A stretch of DNA of 64,000 nucleotides from JACQFZ01 sp045810625. Lineage in GTDB: Bacteria; Pseudomonadota; Gammaproteobacteria; Acidiferrobacterales; Sulfurifustaceae. Of the stretch, positions 46,558 through 56,096 are shown piece after piece (within the stretch, counting starts at the first letter, position 1; every line of letters begins with the position of its first letter). The translations under genes were made by a program, and so were the position numbers. The stretch spans positions 9,868 to 73,867 of the forward strand of contig JBJMVQ010000069.1 in the NCBI GenBank assembly GCA_045810625.1, written 5' to 3'. A model generated the notes under the pieces. The model was not told where the DNA came from. It did not search any database and saw nothing but the letters and a program-made list of their open reading frames with translations.

Positions 46558-47541
46558 CTACACCTTTTGTGCGCTCGGCCCGTTGGTCACACCCGGCCGA
46601 CCGATCTGAGACACGGAAACGATGCCGCGATACCGCAAGTAGAGATTATTCAGGATCAGCGCACCGGTGGTGAGGCCCGCTCCGACCACCTGGGCAGGCG
46701 TCGGCACGAGCCCCTGTATCGCGGAAATCACAAACGCGGTGAGCGGAACGAGATTGATGAACAGCATGCCATTCACCGGCGTCAAAATCTTGTTTCCGGA
46801 ATTCCAACTCAATACGCCAACGAAACCTGCTGCAAACGCCATGTACATCAGATCCGGCACCACGGAGGCAATCGCATCGGCCGACGGCACGGGCACCAGG
46901 TCGGATACATATAAGAAACCGTTGATGGCGAAGACGCTGGTCAATCCGAGCAACGTCGTCATTGTCGTGTACTTGATCGCCGACCAGGCCGGGAAGAACG
47001 TCGCGCCGACCGTGTAGAGCACCCAACACAAGACACCCAGGACGATCAGAATGTTGGCCGCGTTGTGCGGCTGTTGCACGAGACCGAGAACGTCGCCCTT
47101 GGTGATGACCAACACCACGCCGACGAAAGACATCAATATGAACAGAAACGAATAAACCGGTGGAACGGCTTTGCGGAGCACCCCGTTAACGAGCAAGGTC
47201 AGCATGGGCATGGTCGCCGAGATAATCGAAGCCGTGAGCGCACCGTCTTTGCCGGCGAGTTGTTGCCCCAAGAAAGCGAGAAACCCGAAGCCGGCAAACC
47301 CCGCGGTGCCAAAGAGCCACGCGAGAAAAGCGCGCTCGCCTTTGAGCGTTAAGCCGTCACGTCCCTCCATCCAGAGGAGCAGAGCGACGAAGGCGACGAC
47401 GGCCAGGCCGTAACGCAGCGACGCGAAAATAAACGGATCGACATGGGTCAGCGCGTGGCCCATGACGGGAAACATCGCGCCCCAAGACACCGTCGCGATA
47501 ACACAATACAACGCACCTCGCGAATAACGCGACTGCACCAT
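46558..47541 (-). CDS. EamA-family transporter divergent from a LysR regulator
   Basis: The 327-residue protein has about ten membrane helices in two EamA repeats: GALYCVIATVSWGAMFPVMG, YGLAVVAFVALLLWMEG, FLAWLFGTAGFAGFGFLAFL, ASIISATMPMLTLLVNGVLR and YMAFAAGFVGVLSWNSGNKI. ATG 47541 is preferred because GAGGAG lies 6 bases before it; longer readings add an unsupported N-terminus. The divergent LysR gene 105 bases away is its likely regulator. Substrate unknown. Confidence 0.92.
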   Translation of the reverse strand: MVQSRYSRGALYCVIATVSWGAMFPVMGHALTHVDPFIFASLRYGLAVVAFVALLLWMEGRDGLTLKGERAFLAWLFGTAGFAGFGFLAFLGQQLAGKDGALTASIISATMPMLTLLVNGVLRKAVPPVYSFLFILMSFVGVVLVITKGDVLGLVQQPHNAANILIVLGVLCWVLYTVGATFFPAWSAIKYTTMTTLLGLTSVFAINGFLYVSDLVPVPSADAIASVVPDLMYMAFAAGFVGVLSWNSGNKILTPVNGMLFINLVPLTAFVISAIQGLVPTPAQVVGAGLTTGALILNNLYLRYRGIVSVSQIGRPGVTNGPSAQKV

Positions 47542-47645
47542 AACGCTCTCCTCGTTCATGGATCGACATGCAGGGCGGATCATTCCACCGTCGCGGCGAA
47601 AGAACAATACGATTAAAATAAACACAACGTGTCTTATAGGAAACA

Positions 47646-48578
47646 ATGCCGATGACGCCGAACCTGTTGGACCACCTCACCGGAATGGCGGTGTTCGCGA
47701 AGGTCGTCGAAGCAAAAGGATTCTCGAACGCCGCGCGCCAGCTCGGGCTGACGAAGTCGGCGGTCAGCAAGAGAGTCGCATCCCTCGAGCGCTCACTCGG
47801 TGTCACCCTGCTGCACCGCACCACCCGAGCGCTGTCGTTGACCGAAGCGGGCCGCGTGCTCTATCGGCATGCCGCCGATACGTCACGGCTCGCGGAAACG
47901 GCGCGCGGCTCCGTCTCGCAACTCTCCGAAACGCCGCGCGGAACGCTGCGCGTCACGACGGCCGCTCCGTTTGGCAACCTTTGTCTGGCTCCCTTGCTAC
48001 CCAAGTTTTTCGCGCGCTACCCCGACGTGCGCATCCATCTGTCGATGACCGACCGGCTCGTCGATCTGGCCGACGAGGGCTTCGACCTCGCCATCCGACT
48101 CGCCCGCAAACTTCCGGACGGGCTCATCGCGCGCAAGCTGATGCCGGTCCAGTATGTCGTGTGCGCGGCACCGTCGTATCTAAAGCGCGCGCCGGCGCTG
48201 CGGACACCGCAGGATCTCGCCCGGCACAATTGCCTTTATTTTGCGCATGGCGACGTCGCGGATAAATGGGTCTTCGACGGCCCGGGTGGCCGTCAAACCG
48301 TCCGGATCACCGGAAACCTGATCGTGAACCACGCGGAGATCATTCGCGATGCGGTCGTCGCCGGGATGGGCGTGGGATTGATCTCCACCTTCACCGTCGC
48401 GCGGGAACTGAAGGCGGGCCGGCTGAAGGTCTTGCTGCCGAAATGGAAGCCGCAAGGCTCGTTCGGAGCGGCGTTCTACGCGGTCTGGCTGCCGCGCCGA
48501 TACCTGCCGTCGGCGCTGCGCGTCTTCATCGATTTCCTCGTCGAGCACCTACCGCTGCGCGAGCAGGTCGGCGCATAG
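47646..48578 (+). CDS. LysR-family transcriptional regulator divergent from EamA transporter
   Basis: The 310-residue protein has the winged helix at 10-70 (MAVFAKVVEAKGFSNAARQL, TKSAVSKRVASLERSLGVTL) and a type 2 periplasmic-binding effector domain (LRVTTAAPFGNLCLAPLLPK, GFDLAIRLARKLPDGLIARK, AVVAGMGVGLISTFTVAREL). It resembles the large DhcR/AaeR-like subgroup that often controls an adjacent transporter. Its spacer with the EamA gene is AT-rich on the regulator side. Confidence 0.93.
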   Translation: MPMTPNLLDHLTGMAVFAKVVEAKGFSNAARQLGLTKSAVSKRVASLERSLGVTLLHRTTRALSLTEAGRVLYRHAADTSRLAETARGSVSQLSETPRGTLRVTTAAPFGNLCLAPLLPKFFARYPDVRIHLSMTDRLVDLADEGFDLAIRLARKLPDGLIARKLMPVQYVVCAAPSYLKRAPALRTPQDLARHNCLYFAHGDVADKWVFDGPGGRQTVRITGNLIVNHAEIIRDAVVAGMGVGLISTFTVARELKAGRLKVLLPKWKPQGSFGAAFYAVWLPRRYLPSALRVFIDFLVEHLPLREQVGA

Positions 48579-48663
48579 ACGACGGCCCGCCCAGAGTCGA
48601 GAGCGAGTCGGGACCTTTGGAGAAGTGAGCGACGAATCCTCCCGACGCACCGCGCGGCGAAGC

Positions 48664-48701
48664 AGACGACGGCGTGTATCTCCGAGCCGAGGACCTGCGG
48701 T
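48664..48701. repeat. 38-bp conserved upstream element, copy B
   Basis: This is the second copy of the element seen at 33864-33901, 62 bases before the M23 peptidase start. It is followed after a variable stretch by CTTATCATCGA, paralleling CTTATGATCGA in copy A, which may be the -10 region of both promoters. Confidence 0.7.
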
Positions 48702-48763
48702 GTCTGAAATTTGAAGCGGCGCGCCTTTCCCTTATCATCGACGCCCTCGATTGAGGGCTTAGT

Positions 48764-50134
48764 ATGCGACGGAAAACGCAGCTGTCGTTCAACCACAAAC
48801 TCAGTTTCGGCAATGCGCGGCCAAAACGATCGTTTCGATGGGTCTTCGCGCTCCTGACGTTCCCGCTGCTCGGCGGCGTGCTCGCCTACGGGCTACCGAA
48901 GGACGTGATCCCGCGCGTCCCGTTACCGACAGCTGCCGCGCCCGCTCCCGCTGAGACACCTGCGGAAACACCGGTCGCGGAAGCGCCGGCCGTTCCCGAG
49001 CCGCATACCGACCGGATCGACTTCGTCGTCCGGCGCGACGATACGCTCGAAAGAATCTTCCGCGCGCTCAAGCTGAGCCTCAACGATCTCACCGCGATCC
49101 TCGGTGTTCCCGCGGCACGACAGAATTTGGCGCAAATCAAACCCGGCGCGCAGATTACCGTGGTGCACGCGGACGGCGCAGTTAAATCGCTGAGCTACCG
49201 GACCAGTGAAACAGAAACGCTCTCGGTTGCGCGCAACGCGACCGGTTTCGCCGCGGAAGTCATCAAGACGGCGATCGAAGTCAAAACGGTACCGGCGCAC
49301 GCGACGGTCGACGCTTCCTTGTTTACCGCCGCTCGCACCGCCGGCGTGAGCCCGGAAACGATGTTGCAGCTCGCCAACGACGTTTTCGGCTGGGAGATCG
49401 ACTTCGCGCTCGACATCCGCCGCGGCGATCGCTTCAATTTGGTTTACGAAAACAAATACCACGACGGGGAGTACATCGGCGACGGCCGCATCCTGGCCGC
49501 GGAATTCGTCAACGACGGGGAAGCGCATCGCGCCGTTTACTACGCCTCGTCGGACGGCAGGGTCGCGGGCTATTTCACGCCGGACGGACGGAGCGTGCGC
49601 CGAGCGTTCCTGCGCACACCGCTCGATTTCACCCGCGCCAGCCTCGCGTTCAATCCGGCCCGGCCGCAACCGGTCCTGCACATGATCCGCGCTCACCAGG
49701 GCGTGGATTACGTCGCCCCGACGGGGACGATCGTCAAAGCGGCGGGCGATGGCCGCGTGAGCTTTGCCGGGGAGAACGGGGACTACGGTAAGGTGATCAT
49801 CATCGACCATGGCGCCGGCGTTTCCACGCTGTACGCGCACCTGGCGACGTTCGAGAAAGGTTTGCACAACGGTCAGGAAGTGAAACAGGGCGATGTGATC
49901 GGCACCGTCGGCCGCACCGGTGCGGCGACCGGCCCGCACCTGCACTACGAGTACCGCGTCAAAGGAACGCCGACCGATCCGCGGACGGTCAAACTGGCGG
50001 AAGGCGCAAGGATTCCGGCTGCTTACGCAGAAGATTTCCAGACCAAAGCCAAGGTGCTTCTCGCTGAAATCGAGCGGGCGCCGCAAACGATCGCGACCGC
50101 ATCGCCGGCGAACGCGGCATCGCCGATGAACTGA
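48764..50134 (+). CDS. Membrane-anchored M23 peptidoglycan endopeptidase with OapA/LysM-like domain
   Basis: The 456-residue protein has a cytoplasmic start (MRRKTQLSFNHKLSFGNARP), one membrane helix (WVFALLTFPLLGGVLAYGLP), a Pro/Ala linker, an OapA/LysM-like domain (IDFVVRRDDTLERIFRALKL) and a C-terminal M23 domain. Zinc-site residues are His311 and Asp315 (HQGVDYVAPTG) and His394 in GPHLHYEYRV (His392 adjacent). It should cut peptide cross-links in the periplasm, like MepM. A truncated paralog lies at 33957, and the two share a 38-bp upstream element. Confidence 0.95.
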   Translation: MRRKTQLSFNHKLSFGNARPKRSFRWVFALLTFPLLGGVLAYGLPKDVIPRVPLPTAAAPAPAETPAETPVAEAPAVPEPHTDRIDFVVRRDDTLERIFRALKLSLNDLTAILGVPAARQNLAQIKPGAQITVVHADGAVKSLSYRTSETETLSVARNATGFAAEVIKTAIEVKTVPAHATVDASLFTAARTAGVSPETMLQLANDVFGWEIDFALDIRRGDRFNLVYENKYHDGEYIGDGRILAAEFVNDGEAHRAVYYASSDGRVAGYFTPDGRSVRRAFLRTPLDFTRASLAFNPARPQPVLHMIRAHQGVDYVAPTGTIVKAAGDGRVSFAGENGDYGKVIIIDHGAGVSTLYAHLATFEKGLHNGQEVKQGDVIGTVGRTGAATGPHLHYEYRVKGTPTDPRTVKLAEGARIPAAYAEDFQTKAKVLLAEIERAPQTIATASPANAASPMN

Positions 50135-50147
50135 GACCCAGTCGAGC

Positions 50148-50183
50148 GTTCGATGCATCGGGCACGGGCCTGATGCATCGAAC
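50148..50183. terminator. Perfect 12-bp inverted repeat after the M23 gene
   Basis: GTTCGATGCATC (50148-50159) and GATGCATCGAAC (50172-50183) pair fully around a 12-base loop, 13 bases after the M23 stop. Only a weak T tract follows. It may terminate transcription from both the M23 and the convergent gene. Confidence 0.5.
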
Positions 50184-50285
50184 CGTTTCAGCAGACAACT
50201 CCCCTCTCCTTCGCCTGCCGTCCGCTCTTCCATCCGGGGGCGGCTTGATTCCTTCGCGGCGGTCTCCCGGCATGTTCGTTCTCGG

Positions 50286-50864
50286 TTACTTCTCCTTCGG
50301 CACCCGACCCATCAAGTAAAACTCCGGGTTCGGCATCATATCGGCGAAGTTCGCCATCCGATTCGACAGGCCGAAGAACGCCGTGATCGCGGCGATGTCC
50401 CAGATGTCTTCGTCGGAAAAACCGTGCGCGTGCAGCGCGTCGAAATCCGCGTCTTCGATTTCGTGCGCGCGCAGGCAGACTTTCATCGCGAAGTCGAGCA
50501 TCGCGCGCTGCCGCGGCGTGATGTCCGCTTTGCGATGGTTGACCGCGACCTGATCGGCCACGAACGGCTTCTTTTCGTAGATGCGCAGCAACGCGCCGTG
50601 CGCCACGACGCAGTAGAGGCAGTTGTTGGCCGCGCTCGTCGCCGTGACGATCATTTCGCGATCGCCCTTGGTCAGCGACCCGCCCTCCTTGAGCATGAGC
50701 GTGTCGTGATACGCGAAGAACGCGCGCCACTCCTCCGGCCGGCGCGCAAGCGCCAGGAACACGTTGGGCACGAAGCCGGCCTTTTCCTGCACCTTCAGGA
50801 TGCGCTCCCGTATGTCTTCGGGCAGATCCTTCAGCTCGGGGAAGGGATAGCGAGTGGTCGGCAC
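50286..50864 (-). CDS. Peroxidase-related AhpD-fold enzyme
   Basis: The 192-residue protein carries the AhpD/CMD core: YHDTLMLKEGGSLTKGDREM, IVTATSAANNCLYCVVAHGA with the redox CxxC pair, then RAMLDFAMKVCLRAHEIEDA and AITAFFGLSNRMANFADMMP. Members of this group are described as peroxidase-related enzymes and may reduce peroxides or lipoyl-type disulfides. Unlike the AhpD-like protein at 24811, its CxxC is intact. It appears monocistronic; the 249-base spacer to the next gene shows nothing. Confidence 0.92.
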   Translation of the reverse strand: MPTTRYPFPELKDLPEDIRERILKVQEKAGFVPNVFLALARRPEEWRAFFAYHDTLMLKEGGSLTKGDREMIVTATSAANNCLYCVVAHGALLRIYEKKPFVADQVAVNHRKADITPRQRAMLDFAMKVCLRAHEIEDADFDALHAHGFSDEDIWDIAAITAFFGLSNRMANFADMMPNPEFYLMGRVPKEK

Positions 50865-51113
50865 GAAAGCCTCCTATCAATTGAACTGAATCGACATGGT
50901 TCCGCTGGTGCTGTTCGGTCGTCGCCATCTTCCGGCAGGCGTGCATTGCACGACGGATCTCGGCACTGCTCCGTCCCGGGCGACGAGCCGCGGGCGAGTG
51001 TAGCTTAGACGAGGCAACGCAAATACATCCCCCACGTCGACACTTTCCCCGGCTCCCGTCAAAATAGCTCAGCCCCTGGAGAGCGTTGCATTACGGAATA
51101 ACAAATCATCGCC

Positions 51114-52244
51114 GTGCCGCCCCCCGACTTACAAGAGCCGCGCGCCGAGGCGCCAGCCAGCCGCGTATCCACGATCGAGCTGTTCTTCGATCTGGTTTTC
51201 GTATTCACCGTGACGCAGATCACGCATCTGGTCGATCACGCACACGGCGCGGCCGACTTCTTGCGCGCACTGCTAGTCCTGGTGCTCATATGGTGGATGT
51301 ACGCGGGCTACGCCTGGCTGACCAACGGCGTGGGCGCGGGACGCCGGATGCGCTTGGTGCTGATCGCCGGCGCCGCCGGCTTTCTCGTTATTTCACAAGC
51401 GATCCCCGGAAGCTTTACCGCCGACACGCTGACGTTTGGTCTCGCTTATCTGTACATCGTATTGCTGCACCTGGCCGCGTTCGCCTCCCAGGGAGGAAAG
51501 CACCTCGCGCGCGCGATTCTGCGTGTCGCGCCGTATAACGCCGGCGCTGCCGTGCTCGTCATCGCCGCCGCGTTTCTCGATCCGGCGTGGAAATTGGCTT
51601 TCTTTGCCGCCGCCGCGTCGCTCTTCGTCATCACTACCGTGCTCCGGCTGGAGGAGCGCTTTTCCATCAACGCACCCCATTTCGTCGAGCGCCACGGGCT
51701 CGTCATCATGATTGTGTTAGGCGAATCGGTCGTGGCGATCGGCAGCGGCGCCGTCGACCGCGCGCTCGATGCCGAGACCGTCGCCGAGATCGTCTTGTCT
51801 CTGCTCCTCATCGCGACGTTATGGTGGAGCTACTTCGATCGCGACGACGAGCGCGCCGAGCATGCGATGGCGTCGACGCCGCCGAAAGCGCGCTCGCGAA
51901 TGGCGATCCTCTACTGGTATGCGCACCTCGTGATGATTTGCGGCGTGGTGCTGGTCGCCGCCGGCGTCAAACAAGCGATGGCCGTCGGCGCCGCGCCGGT
52001 TTCGGCGGCTGCGTGGATGCTCGCCGCCGGAATCGCGGTGTATCTCCTCGGCGACATTCTATTCCGATGGATCATCGACGCGCGACCGCTCGCGATGCGC
52101 GCGCTCGGCGCCATTCTCGCGCCGGTCTTCGCCGCGCTGGGAGTCGTGTCCGGAGCGGCAATCGAGCTCGCGGCGCTTTCCGTTCTCGTCGCGGTCGTTC
52201 TATTCAGCGAGCGTCGTTTTCCGATCGGCTCACACGCTCGATAA
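51114..52244 (+). CDS. LtrA (low temperature requirement A) family membrane protein
   Basis: The 376-residue protein has about ten to twelve membrane helices and the LtrA signature near the start (RVSTIELFFDLVFVFTVTQI, THLVDHAH), with VERHGLVIMIVLGESVVAIG and LLLIATLWWSYFDRDDERAE further on. The family name comes from a Listeria cold-growth mutant; the biochemical role is unknown. The start is GTG 51114, without a clear ribosome site. Confidence 0.92.
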   Translation: MPPPDLQEPRAEAPASRVSTIELFFDLVFVFTVTQITHLVDHAHGAADFLRALLVLVLIWWMYAGYAWLTNGVGAGRRMRLVLIAGAAGFLVISQAIPGSFTADTLTFGLAYLYIVLLHLAAFASQGGKHLARAILRVAPYNAGAAVLVIAAAFLDPAWKLAFFAAAASLFVITTVLRLEERFSINAPHFVERHGLVIMIVLGESVVAIGSGAVDRALDAETVAEIVLSLLLIATLWWSYFDRDDERAEHAMASTPPKARSRMAILYWYAHLVMICGVVLVAAGVKQAMAVGAAPVSAAAWMLAAGIAVYLLGDILFRWIIDARPLAMRALGAILAPVFAALGVVSGAAIELAALSVLVAVVLFSERRFPIGSHAR

Positions 52245-52439
52245 GACGCTGCCCGAACGCAACATGCTCTTCCCGGGCGCTGCCTGAACGCGGCTGTCAC
52301 GCGCGTCGCGGCAAATCGGCCGCAAACCCCCGCGACAGCCTGTGCAGCACTGCGCCGGAGAAGCCGATGGAGCGCTCGACGTTGAAGGGGTCTGGGGCCG
52401 TCCGGTTGGTACTAGAAGCTCTCGCCTCCTTATTCGCCC

Positions 52440-55256
52440 CTAATGACGCGATCGCGCGGACTCACGATCCGCTAAGAGCCTCATCAGCGCGCTGTAGTCG
52501 ATCGGTTTTACCAGATGGTAATCGAATCCGACCTCTTTCGACTTCTCTCGGTCCTCTTGCTGCCCCCATCCCGTCACCGCGATCAGCGTCATCTTCTTGC
52601 CCCACGGCTGTTCGCGAATGCGCCGGCAGGCTTCGTAGCCGTTCAATTTCGGCATGCCGATGTCGAGGAGCACGGTGTCCGGACGCTGCTGTTCGGCGGT
52701 CCGCACCGCCTCCAGCCCGTCGGACGCGATCCAAATCTCGTTGCCGGTCATTCGCAATAGCGACGCAAGCGATTGGGCGTTGTCGGCGTTATCGTCGGCG
52801 ATCACGATGCGACGGCGCGCGGTGGCCGCTGAATCGCCTTTCGGTGGAGTCGCCCCGCGCGTCAGCAACGAGTTGTCCGGCAGCGTCGGCAGGCCAACGA
52901 CGAACTCGCTGCCGCGCCCGGGTCCGGCGCTGAACGCCCTGACGCTTCCCCCGTGCAACTCGACCAGCTGCTTGACGAGCGCCAGGCCGATGCCGAGGCC
53001 GGGCTTCGGGCGCTCCAGCGGTCGAACGACTTGCGCGAACATTTCGAATACTTCGTCCAGTTTGTCGACCGGGATACCGGCGCCGTTGTCCTTCACCGAA
53101 ACAATGACCCGATCGTTCTTACGCTCCGCTGCTACGTTGATCGTGCCGCCGCGCTCGGTGTACTTCGACGCGTTGTCGAGAAGGTTGGCGAATACCTGCG
53201 CCAAGCGGGCGACATCGCCTTCGAGGAAGACCGGTTCGCGCGGCAGCGACACGACGAGATGCTGGCCCGCGTCGTCGATTTGCCGCGCGCACGGCTCGAG
53301 CGCTTGGTCGAAAACGGTGCGAAGCTCCGCCGGCTCTTTGCGCAGCTCGAGCTTGCCGCGCGTAATGCGATTGACGTCGAGCAGATCGTCGATCAGCCGT
53401 ACCATGTGCGTCACCTGCCGATCGATCATATCCCGCGACGCATCGAGGAGCGGGTCGTTGCGAGTACGAAGCTTCATGATCTGCACGGCGTTGCGAATCG
53501 GCGCCAGTGGATTGCGCAGCTCGTGCGCCAAGGTGGCGAGGAATTCGCCCTTGCGTCGATCGGCTTCGCGTAACGCCGCTTCCGCCTGCTTTCGATCGGT
53601 GATATCCGGGCTGCTGCCCGCCATTCCAAGAAACTCGCCGGCCGCCGAATATCGCGGGGTCCCATACGAATCCACCCAGCGCCATTCGCCGTCGGCGCGG
53701 CGGACGCGCGCCTGTGCACGAAAGGGTTTGCGTTCGTTCAGCGCAATGAAAAACGGCGCCGTATAGCTCGAATGGTCCTCGGGATGGATCAACTGCTGCC
53801 ATCCGCCCGACTGTACGGTTTCCAACGTCGTTCCGAAGAAATTGCAATACGCCTGGTTCACGAATTGAATCTTGCCGGCGGCGTCGGTGACCCAGATCAT
53901 GGCCGGGGTTCCGTCCGCCATCGCGCGGAATCGCCCCTCACTTTCGCGCAACGCCGCTTCGGCGCGCTTGCGTTCGTCGATATCCTGAACCATGGCGATG
54001 GCGCGGAAGGTGTCGTTCGCCGCACCGCGGAAAGGTACTGCCGAAACGAGCAACCAACGCTCCCGCCCGTCGTCGTCCGCATAGACGAATTCGATGCCGG
54101 GACTCACGGCTTCGCCACGCAACGCGCGAGGGGCGGGCCATTGCTCGGGTGGAATCGGCCGGCCCTCGGCGTCCACGGCACGCCATCGACCGATCTGCAC
54201 CGGATCGCGCGAAGCGATCACGTCCGGCAAATAACGGCGCATGATCTGGTTGCTCAATTGAAACCGGCCGTTGGCATCGACGACACCGACGCCGACGGGC
54301 AGTTGCTCGAGGATGGCGGTAAGGCGTGCCTCGTTTTCCCGCAGTTTTTTTTCGATACGCAGCTGCTCGATCGCCGGAAAAAGTCGGGCGGCGAGACCGC
54401 GCACGGTCTGCACTTCGTCGCGGCGCCACTCACGTGGTTGACGTGAAAGCACTATGAGGCCGCCTTTGAAACCGGACGCCGTCACGAAGGGCATGGCGAT
54501 GCCGGACGCCACGTCGAATTGGCGGTAACGTTCGACGAACGCCGACGTGCGCGGATCGCGCGCCACATCGTTGACGACGACCTCTTTCCCCACCGCGAGA
54601 CGCTCGCGCGCGTCAGATGTGGCGTACTGCGCAAAGCAGTGTACGCCGACGACACCCGGCTGGCCGCCGTCGTTGGTGTGGCGGATCGTGACCGATTCAT
54701 GATCCTCATTTGCATCCAGGTGCGCGACCAGATCCGCTCCGAGGTGTTTTCCGAGTTCCGTCACTACCATGCGTATCATCGGCTCTTCGTTGCGCGCCTC
54801 GGCCATCTCAATTTGCATGCGATTGACGAACCGGATGTGGGAGACCGTACGTGTTTGCTCGGTGATATCGATGTCAACGCCGAGCACGCGCCGCAGCTGA
54901 CCGGAGGAATCGTACTCACCGCGAGCGCGCGTAAGGATCCAGCGTTCCTCGCCGCTCGGGAGTTGAATGCGAAACTCGATCTTGAAAGGCCGCTGCTCCG
55001 CGAGCGCCGCGTCGCGTTCGGTCTCGAACCGGCGCGCGTCATCCGGCGTCAAAAAACGGATCCAGTCGCGGTAGGCGCGTATGGTTCCAGGAGCCACACC
55101 GTAGAGTTGCTCGGTCTCCGGCTCCAAAACGAGCCCTCGCGTACCCGCTTCCCAAGACCAGAACCCGATACCGCCGTAAGCGAAGAAACTCCGATCTTCA
55201 CTGTTCAGGGGAGCGGTTTCAGGTTGTCCGACGTGAACAGAACTGGGACGTGTCAT
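52440..55256 (-). CDS. Hybrid sensor histidine kinase/response regulator with PAS and GAF domains
   Basis: From ATG 55256 the protein has 938 residues: PAS (about 30-140; FKIEFRIQLPSGEERWILTR), GAF (150-310), PAS (315-440; ILEQLPVGVGVVDANGRFQL), PAS/PAC (450-570; MIWVTDAAGKIQFVNQAYCN), HisKA with His578 in FLATLAHELRNPLAPIRNAV, HATPase (690-800; FANLLDNASKYTERGGT, VKDNGAGIP, GLGIGLALVKQLVELHGGSV) and a C-terminal REC with Asp865 (TVLLDIGMPKLNGYEACRRI). No membrane helix is seen, so it is a soluble sensor, possibly of redox or light-type signals through PAS/GAF. A longer reading to 55340 is possible. No partner regulator is adjacent. Confidence 0.93.
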   Translation of the reverse strand: MTRPSSVHVGQPETAPLNSEDRSFFAYGGIGFWSWEAGTRGLVLEPETEQLYGVAPGTIRAYRDWIRFLTPDDARRFETERDAALAEQRPFKIEFRIQLPSGEERWILTRARGEYDSSGQLRRVLGVDIDITEQTRTVSHIRFVNRMQIEMAEARNEEPMIRMVVTELGKHLGADLVAHLDANEDHESVTIRHTNDGGQPGVVGVHCFAQYATSDARERLAVGKEVVVNDVARDPRTSAFVERYRQFDVASGIAMPFVTASGFKGGLIVLSRQPREWRRDEVQTVRGLAARLFPAIEQLRIEKKLRENEARLTAILEQLPVGVGVVDANGRFQLSNQIMRRYLPDVIASRDPVQIGRWRAVDAEGRPIPPEQWPAPRALRGEAVSPGIEFVYADDDGRERWLLVSAVPFRGAANDTFRAIAMVQDIDERKRAEAALRESEGRFRAMADGTPAMIWVTDAAGKIQFVNQAYCNFFGTTLETVQSGGWQQLIHPEDHSSYTAPFFIALNERKPFRAQARVRRADGEWRWVDSYGTPRYSAAGEFLGMAGSSPDITDRKQAEAALREADRRKGEFLATLAHELRNPLAPIRNAVQIMKLRTRNDPLLDASRDMIDRQVTHMVRLIDDLLDVNRITRGKLELRKEPAELRTVFDQALEPCARQIDDAGQHLVVSLPREPVFLEGDVARLAQVFANLLDNASKYTERGGTINVAAERKNDRVIVSVKDNGAGIPVDKLDEVFEMFAQVVRPLERPKPGLGIGLALVKQLVELHGGSVRAFSAGPGRGSEFVVGLPTLPDNSLLTRGATPPKGDSAATARRRIVIADDNADNAQSLASLLRMTGNEIWIASDGLEAVRTAEQQRPDTVLLDIGMPKLNGYEACRRIREQPWGKKMTLIAVTGWGQQEDREKSKEVGFDYHLVKPIDYSALMRLLADRESARSRH

Positions 55257-55688
55257 AAGAGTGCCAGCACAACCGGCCGGTCTTTTGTGAATGGCTAATC
55301 GTACAGCGTGGCGTGTTGTGAGGCGACAAGCAGCGGACAAATTCCTCGATCGATCGTCGTCTCATCGACGAATGATCGTCCGCCGTTCGACGGCCGACGC
55401 TTCGATGACCGAGCTGAGTTCGAAATATTCAACCAATGAATAACGGACGACCAAGCGAGTGCAGGCATGCGGGCAAATTACCCGCAATCCGAATGCGCTC
55501 TTTTGCTCGTTTCCGGTGAACGCTTAGATCAGCTTTAATGCAGAGACTCGAATGCGGTTCCGTAGGCTTCCTTCGATTTTCGCGGTTTCCTCCACCAACG
55601 GCTCATCAAACGCTGACGGTGATCGCCTCGCCGGGAAGCGTTACCGAGCCGTATCGGCGTGGCGACGACAGTCGCTGCGCGCACTCAT
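55257..55688. other. Spacer between the kinase gene and the fabB remnant
   Basis: No gene is supported in about 430 bases. A short hairpin, GCGGG-N7-CCCGC, lies near 55470. Confidence 0.4.
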
Positions 55689-56096
55689 TCAAATTCTTCC
55701 GAACGCGAGCGTTGCATTCGCCCCACCGAACCCGAAGCTGTTCGACATCACGGTATTCACGCACGCGTCGCGCGTTGCGCGAAGAATGGGAAAATCGGCG
55801 CACACCCGATCCAGGTTCACGATATTTGCGGAGCCGGCGAGAAGGCCGCGCGCATCATCAAGAGGCTGTCGATCGCTTCGTGCACGCCGGCGGCGCTGAG
55901 CGAGTGCCCCGAGAGCGACTTCGTCGAGGAAATCGGCGGAACTTCGGCGCTGAATACGTCGCGCACCGCGCGCAGCTCGATCCACATCGCCGAGCGGCGT
56001 GGAGGTGCCGTGCGCATTGAGGTAGTCGATCCGCCGGTCGACCGCAGCGAGCGCCTGCCCGCACTTCCACGCGGCCGTGCGTGATCGCTGATCCAC
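55689..56096 (-). pseudogene. fabB: C-terminal remnant of beta-ketoacyl-ACP synthase I with two compensating frameshifts
   Basis: Three blocks match FabB in order. Frame one: AAVDRRIDYLNAHGTSTPLGDV with the first active-site His. Frame two, after a one-base shift near 56010: ELRAVRDVFSAEVPPISSTK and SLSGHSLSAAGVHEAIDSLL with the second active-site His. Back in frame one near 55838: NIVNLDRVCADFPILRATRD and NTVMSNSFGFGGANATLAFG. The N-terminal two thirds, including the nucleophile Cys, is missing upstream. The two shifts cancel, so a 135-codon frame stays open, but the middle 55 residues read wrongly. It is a decayed or truncated copy. Confidence 0.75.
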
